A DNA stretch of 33,074 nt from Dehalococcoidia bacterium (GCA_009377665.1 WHTO01000012.1:1-33074); one strand, 5' to 3'. Positions 8,242 to 19,388 are shown, counted from the first letter of the stretch. The notes: a model not told the origin generated them from the letters alone. Numbers and translations are program-made.

Positions 8242-9978
8242 TTGCCTGCCCAGGGAAAACCGACCTGGCGGCTCCTGTTCTTGGCCCTCGTGCTCCTCGT
8301 GAGCACCGGCGGGCTGATCGCGCGCCTCTTCCAGCTCCAGGTCATTGAGCACGGACGCTACGCCCGCGAAGCCTACGAAGAGCATTACGCCGAGCGGCCG
8401 ACCTACGCCACGCGCGGGCCAATCCTTGACCGCAGCGGGCAGCCCCTGGCCATGAGCGTTGAGGCCTGGGACATCTACGTCAACCGCCTCGTCTGGGAGT
8501 CGGAGACCCAGGCCGCCGCCGAATCCTCCAGCGTACTCGCGCCGATAACCGGGGAAGAGCCCTCGGCGCTCGTCGCCCGCGTCCTTAACCAGGCCAACGG
8601 CGAGCTGCTGGTGGCCGAGGCCATCGATTACAGCGTTGGCCTGAACGTCCGGGAGCAGGAACTAACGGGCGTGCGGTTCGAGCCGAGCAGCCGCCGTGTG
8701 TATCCCGAGGGAGACCTGGCCTCCGCGCTCATTGGCTTCATAGGCAGAGACAGGATTGGTCTCGCCGGGCTCGAGGAGCGCTATAACGAGACGCTCCAGG
8801 GCACTCCGGGCGTGACGATCTACGAGCAGGACAGCATGGGCAACCAGATCGCCGTTGGGCAACTCAGCGTCCTTGAGCCCGAGCCAGGAGGAAGCGTCGT
8901 CCTAACCATCGACCGCGGCGTGCAACGCGCCGCCGAGCGGGCCCTGGACGAAGCCATCGCGCACTACGAGGCGAAGGGCGGGTCGATCATCGTGATGGAC
9001 CCGTGGACCGGGGAGATCCTCGCCCTCACCAGCCGCCCATCCATCCAGTTGTCCGCCCTCGATTTCAGCAGCGAGGAGATAGTGGACCTCTCGCGCGTGC
9101 GGGCGGTCACCGACCTGTACGAACCGGGATCGCCGTTCAAGCTGATCACGATGGCCGCGGCATTGGACGCCGGCGCCGTCACCCCCGACACGACTTACGA
9201 GGACGCTGGCTCGTACACGTGGAGCGACTTCACGATCCGCAACTGGGATGGGTCCGCCAACGGCATCCAGACCATGACGCAGGTGCTGGAGAAGAGCCTC
9301 AACACCGGGGCCATCTGGGCTGCCCGTACGACGGGATCGCAGGTCTTCTACGACTACCTGGCCCGGTTTGGCTTTGACCAGGCCAGCGGCATCGACATCT
9401 CGGGCGAGGCGGTGGGCAGCTATCGCCTGCCCGATAACCCGGCGTGGTCTCCTTTGGACCTGGCGACGAACAGCTTCGGCCAGGGCATCAACGTCACGCC
9501 GCTGCAGCTGATCAACGCCGTCAGCGCGATCGCGAATGGTGGCAACCTGATGCAACCTTACATAATCAAGGAGGTTCATGGTCCTGACGGAGTTGTGCGC
9601 ACGCAGCCGGAAGTCGTTCACCGGGCAGTTTCCGAGTGGACCTCGCGCACCCTCCGCAACATGATGACGCAGGTTGTCGACGGCATCTCCGGCCAGGCCG
9701 GCATTCCCGGCTACAGCATCGCGGGCAAGACCGGCACGACTTCGATCTTCAGCAGCGCGCTGGGCGAGTACGACCTGCAGCGGGTCATCGTCTCCTTCAC
9801 GGGGATCGTACCGGCCGACGACCCGCGCTTCGTCGTCCTCGTCAAGATCGACGAGCCGGCAGGGCAGGCCTGGGGCTCCACGGTGGCGGCGCCCGTCTTC
9901 CAGCGTCTCGCCATCGAGATCGTCAGCCTCCTCAACGTGCCGCCCGATACGGCGGTTGTGCAGAGGAACGAAGAGTGA
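8242..9978 (+). CDS. ftsI: Division transpeptidase, class B PBP (FtsI/PBP2-like)
   Basis: TM, RGPILDRSGQPLA, catalytic SPFK (SxxK), SLN (SxN), KTGT motifs. TTG start. Confidence 0.93.
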   Translation: MPAQGKPTWRLLFLALVLLVSTGGLIARLFQLQVIEHGRYAREAYEEHYAERPTYATRGPILDRSGQPLAMSVEAWDIYVNRLVWESETQAAAESSSVLAPITGEEPSALVARVLNQANGELLVAEAIDYSVGLNVREQELTGVRFEPSSRRVYPEGDLASALIGFIGRDRIGLAGLEERYNETLQGTPGVTIYEQDSMGNQIAVGQLSVLEPEPGGSVVLTIDRGVQRAAERALDEAIAHYEAKGGSIIVMDPWTGEILALTSRPSIQLSALDFSSEEIVDLSRVRAVTDLYEPGSPFKLITMAAALDAGAVTPDTTYEDAGSYTWSDFTIRNWDGSANGIQTMTQVLEKSLNTGAIWAARTTGSQVFYDYLARFGFDQASGIDISGEAVGSYRLPDNPAWSPLDLATNSFGQGINVTPLQLINAVSAIANGGNLMQPYIIKEVHGPDGVVRTQPEVVHRAVSEWTSRTLRNMMTQVVDGISGQAGIPGYSIAGKTGTTSIFSSALGEYDLQRVIVSFTGIVPADDPRFVVLVKIDEPAGQAWGSTVAAPVFQRLAIEIVSLLNVPPDTAVVQRNEE

Positions 9979-11336
9979 CGCGCTTCCTCACTGCCTCCGA
10001 CGTCCGCAGGCTGCTTCAGGACCTGGTCGTGGAGAGCCGCGGTGACTTTCCCGGGCAACCCGTGGTGTTCCGCATCGATTCGCGTGAGGTAACGCTGGGA
10101 GACGGATTCTTAGCCCTGCGCGGGTCGACGGTCGACGGCAACGACTTTGTCAGCGACGCGCTGGCCCGCGGTGCAGGCGTCGTCATCACGGAGCGGCCGG
10201 CGAGCGATAACGGCGTTATCCAGGTGAACGACACCCTGGCGGCACTGCACGAGCTGGCTCGCCTCTGGCGGCGGGAGCAACAGGTGCGCATCGTCGGGAT
10301 CACCGGCAGCGTGGGCAAGACCACCACGAAGGAGCTGACGGCCGACGTGCTGTCAGCGGCCGGTCCGACGCTACGTAACGCCGCCAACTGGAATACCGAG
10401 ATCGGCGTCCCGCTGACGTTGCTCGGGCTGACCTCGGACCACCGCTGGGCCGTGCTCGAGATGGCAATGCGAGGGTCGGGCCAGATCCGCGACCTGGCCC
10501 GGATCGCCACGCCCGACGTGGGTGTCGTGACGAACGTCGGGCAGGTCCACGCCGAGCTCCTCGGGTCGCTCGACGCCATCGCCTGGGCCAAGTCCGAGCT
10601 GATCCGCGAGCTCGGGCCGGATGGGGTCGCCGTGCTCAACGTGGAGGATCCACGCGTGGCTGCCATGGCCCGGAAGGCTGCCTGCCGAGTCGTCGAGTAC
10701 GGCTTCCGGCAGAGCGCCGCGATCCGGGCCGATAAGGTCAGCACGCACGGCCTCGACGGTGTGACCTTCGACCTGGTCGCAGAGGGCAGGTCGACCGCCG
10801 TCAACCTCAAGCTGCCGGGACGTCACAACGCGCTCAACGCCGCCGCGGCCGCCGCGGTCGGCCTCACCGAAGGGCTCGCGCTCGAAACGGTGGTTGCCGC
10901 GCTCGAGTCTTCTGTGCCCTACCGGATGCGGCGAGTCAGCGGCGTGCGCGGGTCGTTGATCCTTGATGACTCCTACAACGCCAGCCCGGCGTCGATGCGC
11001 TCGGCGCTGGACGTGCTCGTCGAGACCGAAGGCCGCCACGTCGCAGTCCTCGGGGACATGCGCGAGCTGGGTCAATACGAGGAGGACGCCCACCTGGACG
11101 TTGGCGCCTACGCCGCCGACCGAGCGGACATCATCGTGACCGTCGGCGAGAAAGGACGCTTGATAGCCGACGCCGCCCGCGAGAAGGGCCATCACGCCGC
11201 CCACGCCTATCCGACCAAGGAGGATGCCGCCGCCGACCTGCGCAAGAACCTGCGGGCCGGGGACGTTGTGCTGGTGAAGGCGTCGCGTGCACTCGCCCTC
11301 GAAACCATCGTCAACGAGCTGGAGGCAGAGCCTTGA
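9975..11336 (+). CDS. murF: UDP-N-acetylmuramoyl-tripeptide--D-alanyl-D-alanine ligase MurF
   Basis: GITGSVGKTTTKELTADVL...NWNTEIGVPLTLL...DDSYNASPASMRSAL. GTG start 9975 in GTGA overlap with ftsI. Confidence 0.94.
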   Translation: MTRFLTASDVRRLLQDLVVESRGDFPGQPVVFRIDSREVTLGDGFLALRGSTVDGNDFVSDALARGAGVVITERPASDNGVIQVNDTLAALHELARLWRREQQVRIVGITGSVGKTTTKELTADVLSAAGPTLRNAANWNTEIGVPLTLLGLTSDHRWAVLEMAMRGSGQIRDLARIATPDVGVVTNVGQVHAELLGSLDAIAWAKSELIRELGPDGVAVLNVEDPRVAAMARKAACRVVEYGFRQSAAIRADKVSTHGLDGVTFDLVAEGRSTAVNLKLPGRHNALNAAAAAAVGLTEGLALETVVAALESSVPYRMRRVSGVRGSLILDDSYNASPASMRSALDVLVETEGRHVAVLGDMRELGQYEEDAHLDVGAYAADRADIIVTVGEKGRLIADAAREKGHHAAHAYPTKEDAAADLRKNLRAGDVVLVKASRALALETIVNELEAEP

Positions 11337-12313
11337 TCTACTCGCTTACGGCGGGAGCCCTGTCGTTCATCGTGACCTGGATCATCGGCCAGCCGCTGGT
11401 CAACTATCTGCGCGAGCGCAAGGTAGGCAAAGAGATCAGCGAGTGGGGGCCGCAGACCCACCTCGTCAAGGCGGGCACGCCGACGATGGGTGGGTTGATG
11501 ATCTTTGCCACCGTGGTTCTGGCGATCATCGTGTCCTACCTGACCGCGCCCCTGGCGGACCGCGCGCGGGGGCCATCGATCTTCCTCCCCCTCGGGGTGA
11601 TGGTCGTCATGGGTGTCGTCGGCTTCTGGGATGACCTCGGCACGCTGCAGGGCAGCAAGAACAAGGGCCTGTCGTGGCGCTTTAAACTAGGCGTTCTCCT
11701 GGCGGTTTCAATTGTCGCTTCGCTGGTCCTCTACTACGGGATGGATATCCACTCGATCAACGTCCCGGGGGTCGGCCAGTACGACATCGGGCTGATCTAC
11801 ATTCCGATCGCGATCGCTGTCATCGTCGGCACGACCAGCGCCGTCGCCATCACCGACGGCATGGACTCGCTCGCGGGGGGCACGACTGCCATCGCCTTCT
11901 CGGCCTACGGCATCATCGCCTTCCTCCAGGAGCAGACCTTCCTGATCACGTTCTGTTACGCCGTGGTGGGGGCGAACCTGGGCTTCCTCTGGTACAACGC
12001 GCACCCCGCGCAGGTCTTCATGGGTGATACGGGCGCGCTGGCGCTGGGATCGAGCCTGGCAGTGGTCGCCCTGATGACCGGCCACTGGCTTCTGTTGCCG
12101 CTGATCGGTGCCGTCTTCGTGGTCAACGCCGCCTCGGACGTGATCCAGATCGCCTATTTCAAGCTGACCGGCGGCAGGCGCATCTTCAGGATGGCCCCAT
12201 TGCATAACCATTTCGAGCTGATCGGCTGGTCCGAGCCGCAGGTCGTGATGCGCTTCTGGTTGATCAGCATCGTCTGCGCCATGGCCGGAATTGCCCTGGC
12301 GCTCACGGTTTAG
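11333..12313 (+). CDS. mraY: Phospho-N-acetylmuramoyl-pentapeptide transferase MraY
   Basis: HLVKAGTPTMGGLMI...AITDGMDSLAGGT...FMGDTGALALG...PLHNHFELIGWSEPQVVMRFW. TTG start. Confidence 0.95.
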   Translation: MIYSLTAGALSFIVTWIIGQPLVNYLRERKVGKEISEWGPQTHLVKAGTPTMGGLMIFATVVLAIIVSYLTAPLADRARGPSIFLPLGVMVVMGVVGFWDDLGTLQGSKNKGLSWRFKLGVLLAVSIVASLVLYYGMDIHSINVPGVGQYDIGLIYIPIAIAVIVGTTSAVAITDGMDSLAGGTTAIAFSAYGIIAFLQEQTFLITFCYAVVGANLGFLWYNAHPAQVFMGDTGALALGSSLAVVALMTGHWLLLPLIGAVFVVNAASDVIQIAYFKLTGGRRIFRMAPLHNHFELIGWSEPQVVMRFWLISIVCAMAGIALALTV

Positions 12314-12315
12314 GG

Positions 12316-13721
12316 ATGAAGGGAAAAGGCATTCTGGATCAGGTGAAGGGCCAGTCATCCGAGTTGAGCGGGCTTCCGGTGACGGTGGTCGGCCTCGGCA
12401 TGGAAGGCGTGGACCTGGTCCGCTACCTGGCGGCGCGGGGCGCCGAGGTCACAGTGAGCGATGCTCGCGACGCGGAGCGCCTGGCCGGCCAGATCAAACA
12501 GCTCGCCGGGCTGCGTATCCAACTCTCGCTCGGCGAGAACAGTCCAGAGGTCACGCAGCAGGCGGCTGCAGTCTACGTGTCGCAGGGCGTGCCGCTCGAT
12601 TTGCCTGCGATTGAGGAGGCGCGCCGCGCCGGTGTGCCCATCCGATCGATGATGCAGACCTTCCTGGAGGAATGCCGGGGCACCGTCGTGGGTGTGACGG
12701 GAAGCAGCGGCAAGTCGACCACCACCGCTCTGCTCGGCGACATCTTCAAGGCGGCGGGGCGCGACACGTTCGTCGGCGGCAACATAGGCGTGCCTCTGCT
12801 CTCCAACCTCGAAGCGATAGGTCCGGGGGACTGGGTGGTCCTCGAGATCAGCCACACGCAGCTGGAGCTTACCGACGTGAGCCCGCACATCGCCTGCGTA
12901 ACCAACGTCACGCCCAACCATCTCGACCGCTTCCGCTGGGACGACTACGTCGATCTCAAGCGCAACATCGTCCGGCACCAGGCGTCGGGGGACATCGCCG
13001 TCCTCAACAGGGACCACGAGGTCTCACGCGGGTTCGCCGCTGACACCCCGGCGCGGAAGGTCTTGACGTCGCTGCAGCCGATCGCCGAGGGCGACGCGGC
13101 GTTCCTGGCGGGACGGAGCATCGTGGTCCGTATCGAGGGCAGAGAGCTCGAGGCCTGCTCCCTGGACGACGTGCGGCTTCCCGGACGGCACAACATCGAG
13201 AATGTGCTCAGCGCAACGGCCACCGCCGTCAGCGCCGGGCTGGACACCGCCGCCATCAAGCGCGCGATCCAGGCCTTCCACGGTATCGCCCACCGGCTGG
13301 AGCTGGTGCGGCGGGTTAACGGCGTTCGCTACTACAACGACAGTATCGCGACTACCCCAGAGCGCACGATTGCCGGTATGAGGGCGCTCGACGGGCCCCT
13401 GGTCCTCTTGCTCGGTGGGCGTCACAAGCACCTGCCCTGGGAGCCGCTTGTGTCCGAAGTCGCCGGGCGTTGCCGCGCGGTCATCTGCTTCGGCGAGGCG
13501 GCGCACGAGGTCCGTGAGGCCCTGGCCACCGCCGGCTACCGGACGTTACTGTCGTTGACGACCTGGGCGACGCCGTGGAAACGGCCGCCGCGGCGGCGCA
13601 GCGGGGCGACATTGTCCTGCTGTCTCCCGCCTGCACCAGCTTCGACGCGTATGACAACTTCGAGCAGCGTGGCGAGCACTTTCGCCGGTTGGTCAAGGCC
13701 ATCAAGGACGGGGCCCGATGA
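12316..13721 (+). CDS. murD: UDP-N-acetylmuramoylalanine--D-glutamate ligase MurD, apparent frameshift near 13545-13553
   Basis: [19 protein letters not shown]...TPNHLDRF...[17 protein letters not shown]...[13 protein letters not shown] in the first frame; the C-terminus [56 protein letters not shown] continues in a shifted frame ending 13721 and overlapping the ftsW ATG. Confidence 0.9.
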
Positions 13722-14929
13722 CGGCGCAAGCGCGGGTGCGCCTCCGCCCGGCGGCGCCTGACTACGTCCTGATGGCCATCGCAGGCATCCTGGTGGTCGT
13801 CGGAGTGCTCGCCGTCTTCAGCTCGAGCTTCGCCGAGGGATATCGGCTCTACGGCGACGTCAACTATTTCTTCTTGCGCCAGGCCATGTGGGCTTTCGTC
13901 GGCGCCGTCTTGATGGTCACTCTGATGCACACCGACTATCACCTGCTGCGCAAGGCCAGCCCGTTCCTGATGCTGCTGGCGGTCGGCTCGCTGATCGCGG
14001 TCCTGACGCCCGGGATCGGCCTGTCCGCCAACGGGTCGACTCGCTGGATCCAGCTCGGGCCCCTGCCCGCGATTCAGCCAAGCGAGTTCGTAAAGCTGGC
14101 GATGGTCATCTACATCGCGGCCTGGCTCACAGCCAAGGGTTCGGAGATCAAGGAGTTCAAGGTCGGGCTGCTTCCGTTCGTGCTGCTGGTCGGCGCTGTC
14201 GGCAGCCTGGTGATGCTGCAGCCGGACATGGGGACGGTGATCATCATCGTCGCGACGACCGTGACCCTCTTCTTCATCGCCGGCGCTGAGCTGCGGCACG
14301 TGGCGGGGATCGTGGGTGCCGGCCTGGTCGTCGGAGCCATCCTGATCGCCGCCGGCGACTACCGGGCCGAGCGCTTTTCGGCGTTCCTGGGCGCGGAGGA
14401 TGACCCTCTTGGCAGCGGCTTCCAGATCCTTCAGCTATCGATTGCGCTGGGTAGCGGCGGTCTCACGGGCCTCGGCTGGGGCGTCAGCCGTCAGAAGTTC
14501 TTCTACATCCCCGGTGCGCATACCGACGGCATCTTCGCCATCATCGGCGAGGAACTTGGGCTGCTCGGTCTTCTTGTCGTCATCGCGCTGTTCGGGTTCC
14601 TGATCTATCGCGGGTTCCGCACCATCATCAAGGCTCCCGATCAGTTCGGGATGCTCCTGGCCACGGGTATAACGGTCTGGATCGCCTACCAGGCGTTGAT
14701 CAACGTCGGCGGAATCACCCGGTCGCTGCCACTTACCGGCATCCCGCTTCCTTTCATCAGCTATGGGGGGTCCGCCCTGGCGGCCACGATGGCCGCGATT
14801 GGCGTGCTGCTGAATATTTCGCGCCACGGCAACGTGCGCAAGCAACCGGACTTCCGCAGCCCTCATGGCGTGTCGTCGCGCCGTCCGATCACCGAGGAGA
14901 GGGCGAGTCGCCGTGGAAAGGACGGTTAG
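13718..14929 (+). CDS. ftsW: SEDS glycosyltransferase FtsW
   Basis: Multi-[61 protein letters not shown]. Confidence 0.95.
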   Translation: MTAQARVRLRPAAPDYVLMAIAGILVVVGVLAVFSSSFAEGYRLYGDVNYFFLRQAMWAFVGAVLMVTLMHTDYHLLRKASPFLMLLAVGSLIAVLTPGIGLSANGSTRWIQLGPLPAIQPSEFVKLAMVIYIAAWLTAKGSEIKEFKVGLLPFVLLVGAVGSLVMLQPDMGTVIIIVATTVTLFFIAGAELRHVAGIVGAGLVVGAILIAAGDYRAERFSAFLGAEDDPLGSGFQILQLSIALGSGGLTGLGWGVSRQKFFYIPGAHTDGIFAIIGEELGLLGLLVVIALFGFLIYRGFRTIIKAPDQFGMLLATGITVWIAYQALINVGGITRSLPLTGIPLPFISYGGSALAATMAAIGVLLNISRHGNVRKQPDFRSPHGVSSRRPITEERASRRGKDG

Positions 14930-16007
14930 AAGGGTGGTGCTCGCGGGGGGCGGCACAGGGGGCCACTTCTATCCAGCCCTGGCGGTGGCTGAGGTACTGC
15001 GTTCACGCGACCCCGGGATAGAGCTTACCTATATCGGCACCTCGAAAGGGGCCGAGGTGGGGCTCGCTGCTCAGCACGGACTGGCCTACACCTCGGTTGC
15101 CGCCGGACAGGTGAGAGGGAAGTCTCCGCTGCGAATTGCTTCGTCGCTCGGCCGCATCGCGCTTGGAAGCTTCACCGCGTTGTCCCGTCTCGGCGGCGTC
15201 GACGTCGTCTTCGCTACAGGCGGATACGCCAGCGTTCCCGTGATCTCGGCGGCATGGGCAAGGCGTGTCCCGAGCGTCGTCTTCCTTCCCGACGTCGAGC
15301 CAGGATGGGCCGTACGCTCAACCATCGGCATGGCGAAGCGGGTGGCCGTCAGCAACGACGCTGCGCTGTCTGCCCTGCCGCGCTCGAAGTCGCTGGTCAC
15401 GGGCTATCCGGTGCGCAGCCGTTTCTTCGACATCGACAGGACAACGGCACGCCGGGACCTCGGGCTCCCTGCCGACGACAAGATCATCCTGATCTCGGGG
15501 GCAACGCTGGGCTCGCTGGCGATCAACCAGGCAGTCTTCTCCGTCCTCGAGGACTTGCTCAGGATGGCCCACGTCATTCATTCGACGGGCGCCGACCACC
15601 TGGCAGACGCCGAGGCCCGCGGCTGCGACCTGCCGGGACCGCTGGCCGAGCGCTACCACCCGCACGCGTTCATCGATGACATGGCGGCGGCCATGCACGC
15701 CGCCGACCTCGGGTTGATGCGTTCGGGCGCGTCGGTGCTTGGTGAGGTGCCCGCAGCCGGGCTGCCGTCCGTGTTTGTACCCGGCCGCTTTGCCGGGGGC
15801 CATCAGAGGGCGAACGCCGAAGCGCTGGCCCGGGCCGGCGCGGGCGTGGTGCTTGACGCCCCCGAACCGCGGCGGATCCTGACGCTGGTCGGCGGTCTGC
15901 TCGCGGACGACGAGAAGAGGGCGGGGATCGCCGCCGCCGCGAAGGCGCTCGCGAGGCCCGACGCCGCCCAGGAGCTCGCCGACATAGTCATGGAGAGCGC
16001 GCGCTGA
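14913..16007 (+). CDS. murG: MurG N-acetylglucosaminyltransferase
   Basis: VVLAGGGTGGHFYPALAVAEVL...MRSGASVLGEVPAAGLPSVFVPGRFAGGHQRANAEAL. GTG 14913 overlaps the ftsW end. Confidence 0.92.
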   Translation: MERTVRRVVLAGGGTGGHFYPALAVAEVLRSRDPGIELTYIGTSKGAEVGLAAQHGLAYTSVAAGQVRGKSPLRIASSLGRIALGSFTALSRLGGVDVVFATGGYASVPVISAAWARRVPSVVFLPDVEPGWAVRSTIGMAKRVAVSNDAALSALPRSKSLVTGYPVRSRFFDIDRTTARRDLGLPADDKIILISGATLGSLAINQAVFSVLEDLLRMAHVIHSTGADHLADAEARGCDLPGPLAERYHPHAFIDDMAAAMHAADLGLMRSGASVLGEVPAAGLPSVFVPGRFAGGHQRANAEALARAGAGVVLDAPEPRRILTLVGGLLADDEKRAGIAAAAKALARPDAAQELADIVMESAR

Positions 16008-17398
16008 TGGCTATGGCGATGCCACACAGCATCCCCGGCCGCGTGCACCTTGTGGGAGTCGGGGGCGCGCACATGTCGGCGATTGCCCGCATCCTGTTGC
16101 AGCGCGGCCACGCCGTCAGCGGGTCAGACCTGCGCCCCGGGCCGGTGACCGAGGGACTGGCGGAGCTCGGCCTATCCTTCCGGGCCGGACACGACGCGGC
16201 CAACGTTGGGGACGCCGAGCTCGTGGTGCACACCGTTGCGGCGAAGCCCGACAATCCGGAGCTGGCCGCCGCCCGCAGCGCCGGTCTGCCGGTGCTGACG
16301 CGCGCTCAGATGGTGGCGCGGCTGCTCGCAGGGCTGCGCCTTGTCGCGGTCGCGGGCAGCCACGGCAAGACGACGACATCCTCGCTCGTGGCGCATCTTC
16401 TGAAGGAATCGGGGATGTACCCGACGTACATGCTGGGCGGCGAGTCGCGGAACCTCGGCAGCAACGCGGGCAGCGGCGACGGCGAGTGGGCAGTCGTCGA
16501 AGCCGACGAGTATGGACGCGCCTTCCTCGAGTACGAGCCGGACATCGCTGTGGTCACCAACATCGAGCCAGACCACCTTGACTACTACGGCGACTACCAG
16601 GCCGTTAAGGATGCATTCCGGCAGTTCCTGGAACGAGTCAAAGCGGATGGCCTGGTGATCGCTGCGACAGCAAGCCAGGGGTTGGACGAAGTACTCACCG
16701 CGGCCCGCCCGCCCGCTCGCATCCTCCGTTATGGCGCCAACGGCGTTTCCACCTGGAAGGGCTACAAACTGACCTACGACGACGGCCTTCAGAGGTTCTA
16801 TCTGCTGGGCGAGGGCCGAGACTACGGAGTATTTCAGCTCGCGGTCCCGGGCCGACACAACTTCTGGAACGCCGTGGGCGCGCTCGCTGCCGCGATCCAC
16901 GCTGGCGCCGACGTCGAATCCCTGCGGCGGGCTCTCCCCCGCTTTAGCGGCGCGCGTCGCCGCTTCGAGAGCGTCGGGGAAGCGCGGGGTATCAGCATCC
17001 TCGACGACTATGCGCATCATCCCACCGAGATCAAAGCCACGATCGAGGCTGCTCGCGCCCGCTTCCCGGGACGGAGGCTGGTCATCGTTTTCCAGCCGCA
17101 TACCTACAGCCGGACAGGCTATCTCTTCGAGGAGTTCAAGGGCTGCTTCGAGGGTGCCGACGGGCTGTTCGTGCTCGATACCTACGCCGCGCGCGAGAGC
17201 GGAGGAGAGGGTCCGGGAGGGCGCGAGCTGGCCGAAGCCATCGCGCAGCCCCCGGCATCCTTCATCGCCACCCACGAGGAAGCGGTGGATGTGCTCGAGG
17301 CGTCACTGACGGACGGTGACGTTGTTTTCACGATGGGCGCGGGCGACGTGGACAGGGTCGGACCGGCACTGCTGGCACGGTTGGAGAGCGGCCAATGA
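16007..17398 (+). CDS. murC: UDP-N-acetylmuramate--L-alanine ligase MurC
   Basis: HLVGVGGAHMSAIARILLQRGHAVSGSDL...VAGSHGKTTTSSLVAHLL...DDYAHHPTEIKATIEAAR. Confidence 0.95.
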   Translation: MAMAMPHSIPGRVHLVGVGGAHMSAIARILLQRGHAVSGSDLRPGPVTEGLAELGLSFRAGHDAANVGDAELVVHTVAAKPDNPELAAARSAGLPVLTRAQMVARLLAGLRLVAVAGSHGKTTTSSLVAHLLKESGMYPTYMLGGESRNLGSNAGSGDGEWAVVEADEYGRAFLEYEPDIAVVTNIEPDHLDYYGDYQAVKDAFRQFLERVKADGLVIAATASQGLDEVLTAARPPARILRYGANGVSTWKGYKLTYDDGLQRFYLLGEGRDYGVFQLAVPGRHNFWNAVGALAAAIHAGADVESLRRALPRFSGARRRFESVGEARGISILDDYAHHPTEIKATIEAARARFPGRRLVIVFQPHTYSRTGYLFEEFKGCFEGADGLFVLDTYAARESGGEGPGGRELAEAIAQPPASFIATHEEAVDVLEASLTDGDVVFTMGAGDVDRVGPALLARLESGQ

Positions 17399-18330
17399 GC
17401 CGGATGGAAGCGATCGTCGGCGAATTGGAAACGATGGGCCCCGTGAAGCGCAACGAGCCGCTCTCCCGACACGTCACGTTCGGCGTTGGCGGTCCAGCTG
17501 ATATCTTCTTCACGGCGCGCAGCCGGGATCAACTCAGGAGCGCCTTCGTCATAGCGGCCGCGCATGGGATCGATTGCTTCGTCTTCGGTTCAGGCAGCAA
17601 CATCCTCGTCGGCGACGGGGGGATCCGCGGGCTCGTGATTGAGAACGACGCCTCGGCCGTCGACGGCCCGTCGCCCGTGGAGGGCGATGGGCTGGCTGTG
17701 CTCGCGGTGGATAGCGGCGTCAGCTTTGCCGGCCTGGCGCGGCGAATGTGCCGGGCGGGCTGGGCCGGTATCGAATGGGCCGTAGGGATACCCGGGTCGC
17801 TGGGCGGGGCGGTGGTCCACAACGCGGGCGCCTACGAAGGCTGTCTCGCCGACATCCTGGTGGATGCCTCGATCTCCGACCAGCGGGGGCAGGAGCGCAC
17901 CTGGGCCAATGAGGAACTCGGCTTCTCCTACCGCAACAGCATCTTCGGCACGGGCGACGCCGAGCCATCGGTTGTCCTCGGTGTCAGGCTGTTGCTCAAC
18001 AAGGACTCGGCCGACAGGCTCGCCGAGGTTGTGGGCGAGTATGACAGGTCGCGCACGACGGCCCAGCCACCAGGGCGCAACTGCGGGTCGGTGTTCAAGA
18101 ATCCGCCCGGTGACTCGTCGTGGCGTCTGGTCGCCGAAGCCGGTTTGCGTGGGGCCCGTGCTGGTAACGCCCAGATTTCCGAGAAGCACGCGAACTTCAT
18201 CCTCAATCTCGGCGGTGCTACCGCCGCGGACGTTAAGCAGCTGATAGACGCGGCTCAGTCCCGCGTCCGCGAGCGCTTCGGCGTTGAGCTCGAAACCGAA
18301 GTCAACCTCGTCGGTGAGGGATTCGCGTGA
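17395..18330 (+). CDS. murB: UDP-N-acetylenolpyruvoylglucosamine reductase MurB
   Basis: [22 protein letters not shown]...[19 protein letters not shown]...[17 protein letters not shown]...[12 protein letters not shown]...[17 protein letters not shown]. Confidence 0.95.
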   Translation: MSRMEAIVGELETMGPVKRNEPLSRHVTFGVGGPADIFFTARSRDQLRSAFVIAAAHGIDCFVFGSGSNILVGDGGIRGLVIENDASAVDGPSPVEGDGLAVLAVDSGVSFAGLARRMCRAGWAGIEWAVGIPGSLGGAVVHNAGAYEGCLADILVDASISDQRGQERTWANEELGFSYRNSIFGTGDAEPSVVLGVRLLLNKDSADRLAEVVGEYDRSRTTAQPPGRNCGSVFKNPPGDSSWRLVAEAGLRGARAGNAQISEKHANFILNLGGATAADVKQLIDAAQSRVRERFGVELETEVNLVGEGFA

Positions 18331-19388
18331 GTAAGACCACTGTGGGGATCCTTTTCGGCGGACGCAGCGGCGAGCATGAGGTCTCGGTTGTGTCGGCGCA
18401 GGGCGCCCTTGGCGCGATAGACACGGCGCGCTTCGAGCCGGTCGCCCTGGGTGTCACGCGGTCCGGGACCTGGCTCACCCCGGGTGAGACACGCGAGGCG
18501 CTACGCTCGCTGGCGCCCGGGCGTTACGAGCCCCTGCCCGAGGTCGACGCTAACCCGCTGCTCGTCCGCCACGAGGTGCTGCGGGCCGTGTCTGGGCTGG
18601 ATGTCGTCTTTCCGTTGATCCACGGACCCTACGGCGAGGATGGTTCGCTCCAGGGTTTCTTCAAGGTGGCCGGCATACCTTACGTCGGAGCTGGCGTCGC
18701 TGCCAGCGCGATTGGACTGGACAAGCAGCTGCAGAAGGCGATCTGGAAGCAGGCGGGCCTTCCCGTTGTCGAGTACCTGGCGGTGTCGCGGGAGGAATGG
18801 CTGGAGTCGCCGGACGAGGTCGCCCGCCGAGCCGAGGGCGACCTCGGGTACCCGGCCTTCGTGAAGCCATCAAACGGCGGGTCCAGCGTCGCCATCAGCA
18901 AGGTACGGTCGCGCGAGGACCTGGGCGAGGCAATGGACGCCGCGCTGGCCTATGGGCCGAAGGCCCTCGTCGAGAGGGCGATGACGGCCCACGAAGTGGA
19001 GTGCGCCGTCCTCGGCAACGAACGTCCCGAGGCGTCGCCGCTCGGCGAGATCATCCCCGGCCGCGAATTCTACGACTACGAGGCCAAGTACCTCGACGTG
19101 GGCACCAAGTACGCGGTGCCGCCGCGGATCCCGGCCGACCTGCAGCAGCAGATCAAGGAGATGGCGATAGCCGCCTACCGCGCTATCGGCTGCGAGGGCA
19201 TGGCTCGCGTCGACTTCTTCGTGGAGGACGGCGGGAGTATCTACCTGAACGAGATAAACACGATCCCCGGGTTCACGCCGATCAGCATGTACCCCCGTTT
19301 GTGGGCGGAAGCGGGTGTCTCATACACCGAACTTCTGACGAAGCTCATTGACCTGGCGCTGGAGCGTGCCGCAAGGGGTGACGACTGA
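18327..19388 (+). CDS. ddl: D-alanine--D-alanine ligase
   Basis: GILFGGRSGEHEVSVVSAQ...FPLIHGPYGEDGSLQGFF...FVKPSNGGSSVAISKV...YLNEINTIPGFTPISMYPRLW. Confidence 0.95.
   Translation: MSKTTVGILFGGRSGEHEVSVVSAQGALGAIDTARFEPVALGVTRSGTWLTPGETREALRSLAPGRYEPLPEVDANPLLVRHEVLRAVSGLDVVFPLIHGPYGEDGSLQGFFKVAGIPYVGAGVAASAIGLDKQLQKAIWKQAGLPVVEYLAVSREEWLESPDEVARRAEGDLGYPAFVKPSNGGSSVAISKVRSREDLGEAMDAALAYGPKALVERAMTAHEVECAVLGNERPEASPLGEIIPGREFYDYEAKYLDVGTKYAVPPRIPADLQQQIKEMAIAAYRAIGCEGMARVDFFVEDGGSIYLNEINTIPGFTPISMYPRLWAEAGVSYTELLTKLIDLALERAARGDD

Noticed and set aside
9636-9974. N-terminal extension of the 566-aa ORF
   Set aside because: Overlaps the ftsI coding region; true murF start is GTG 9975 with a GTGA overlap.
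13540-13560. Programmed ribosomal frameshifting in murD
   Set aside because: No X_XXY_YYZ slippery heptamer at the shift site and no precedent known to me for murD; a sequencing/assembly indel is simpler.
16172-17275. 367-aa minus-strand ORF
   Set aside because: Antisense to murC; frame is open only because of high GC codon bias.
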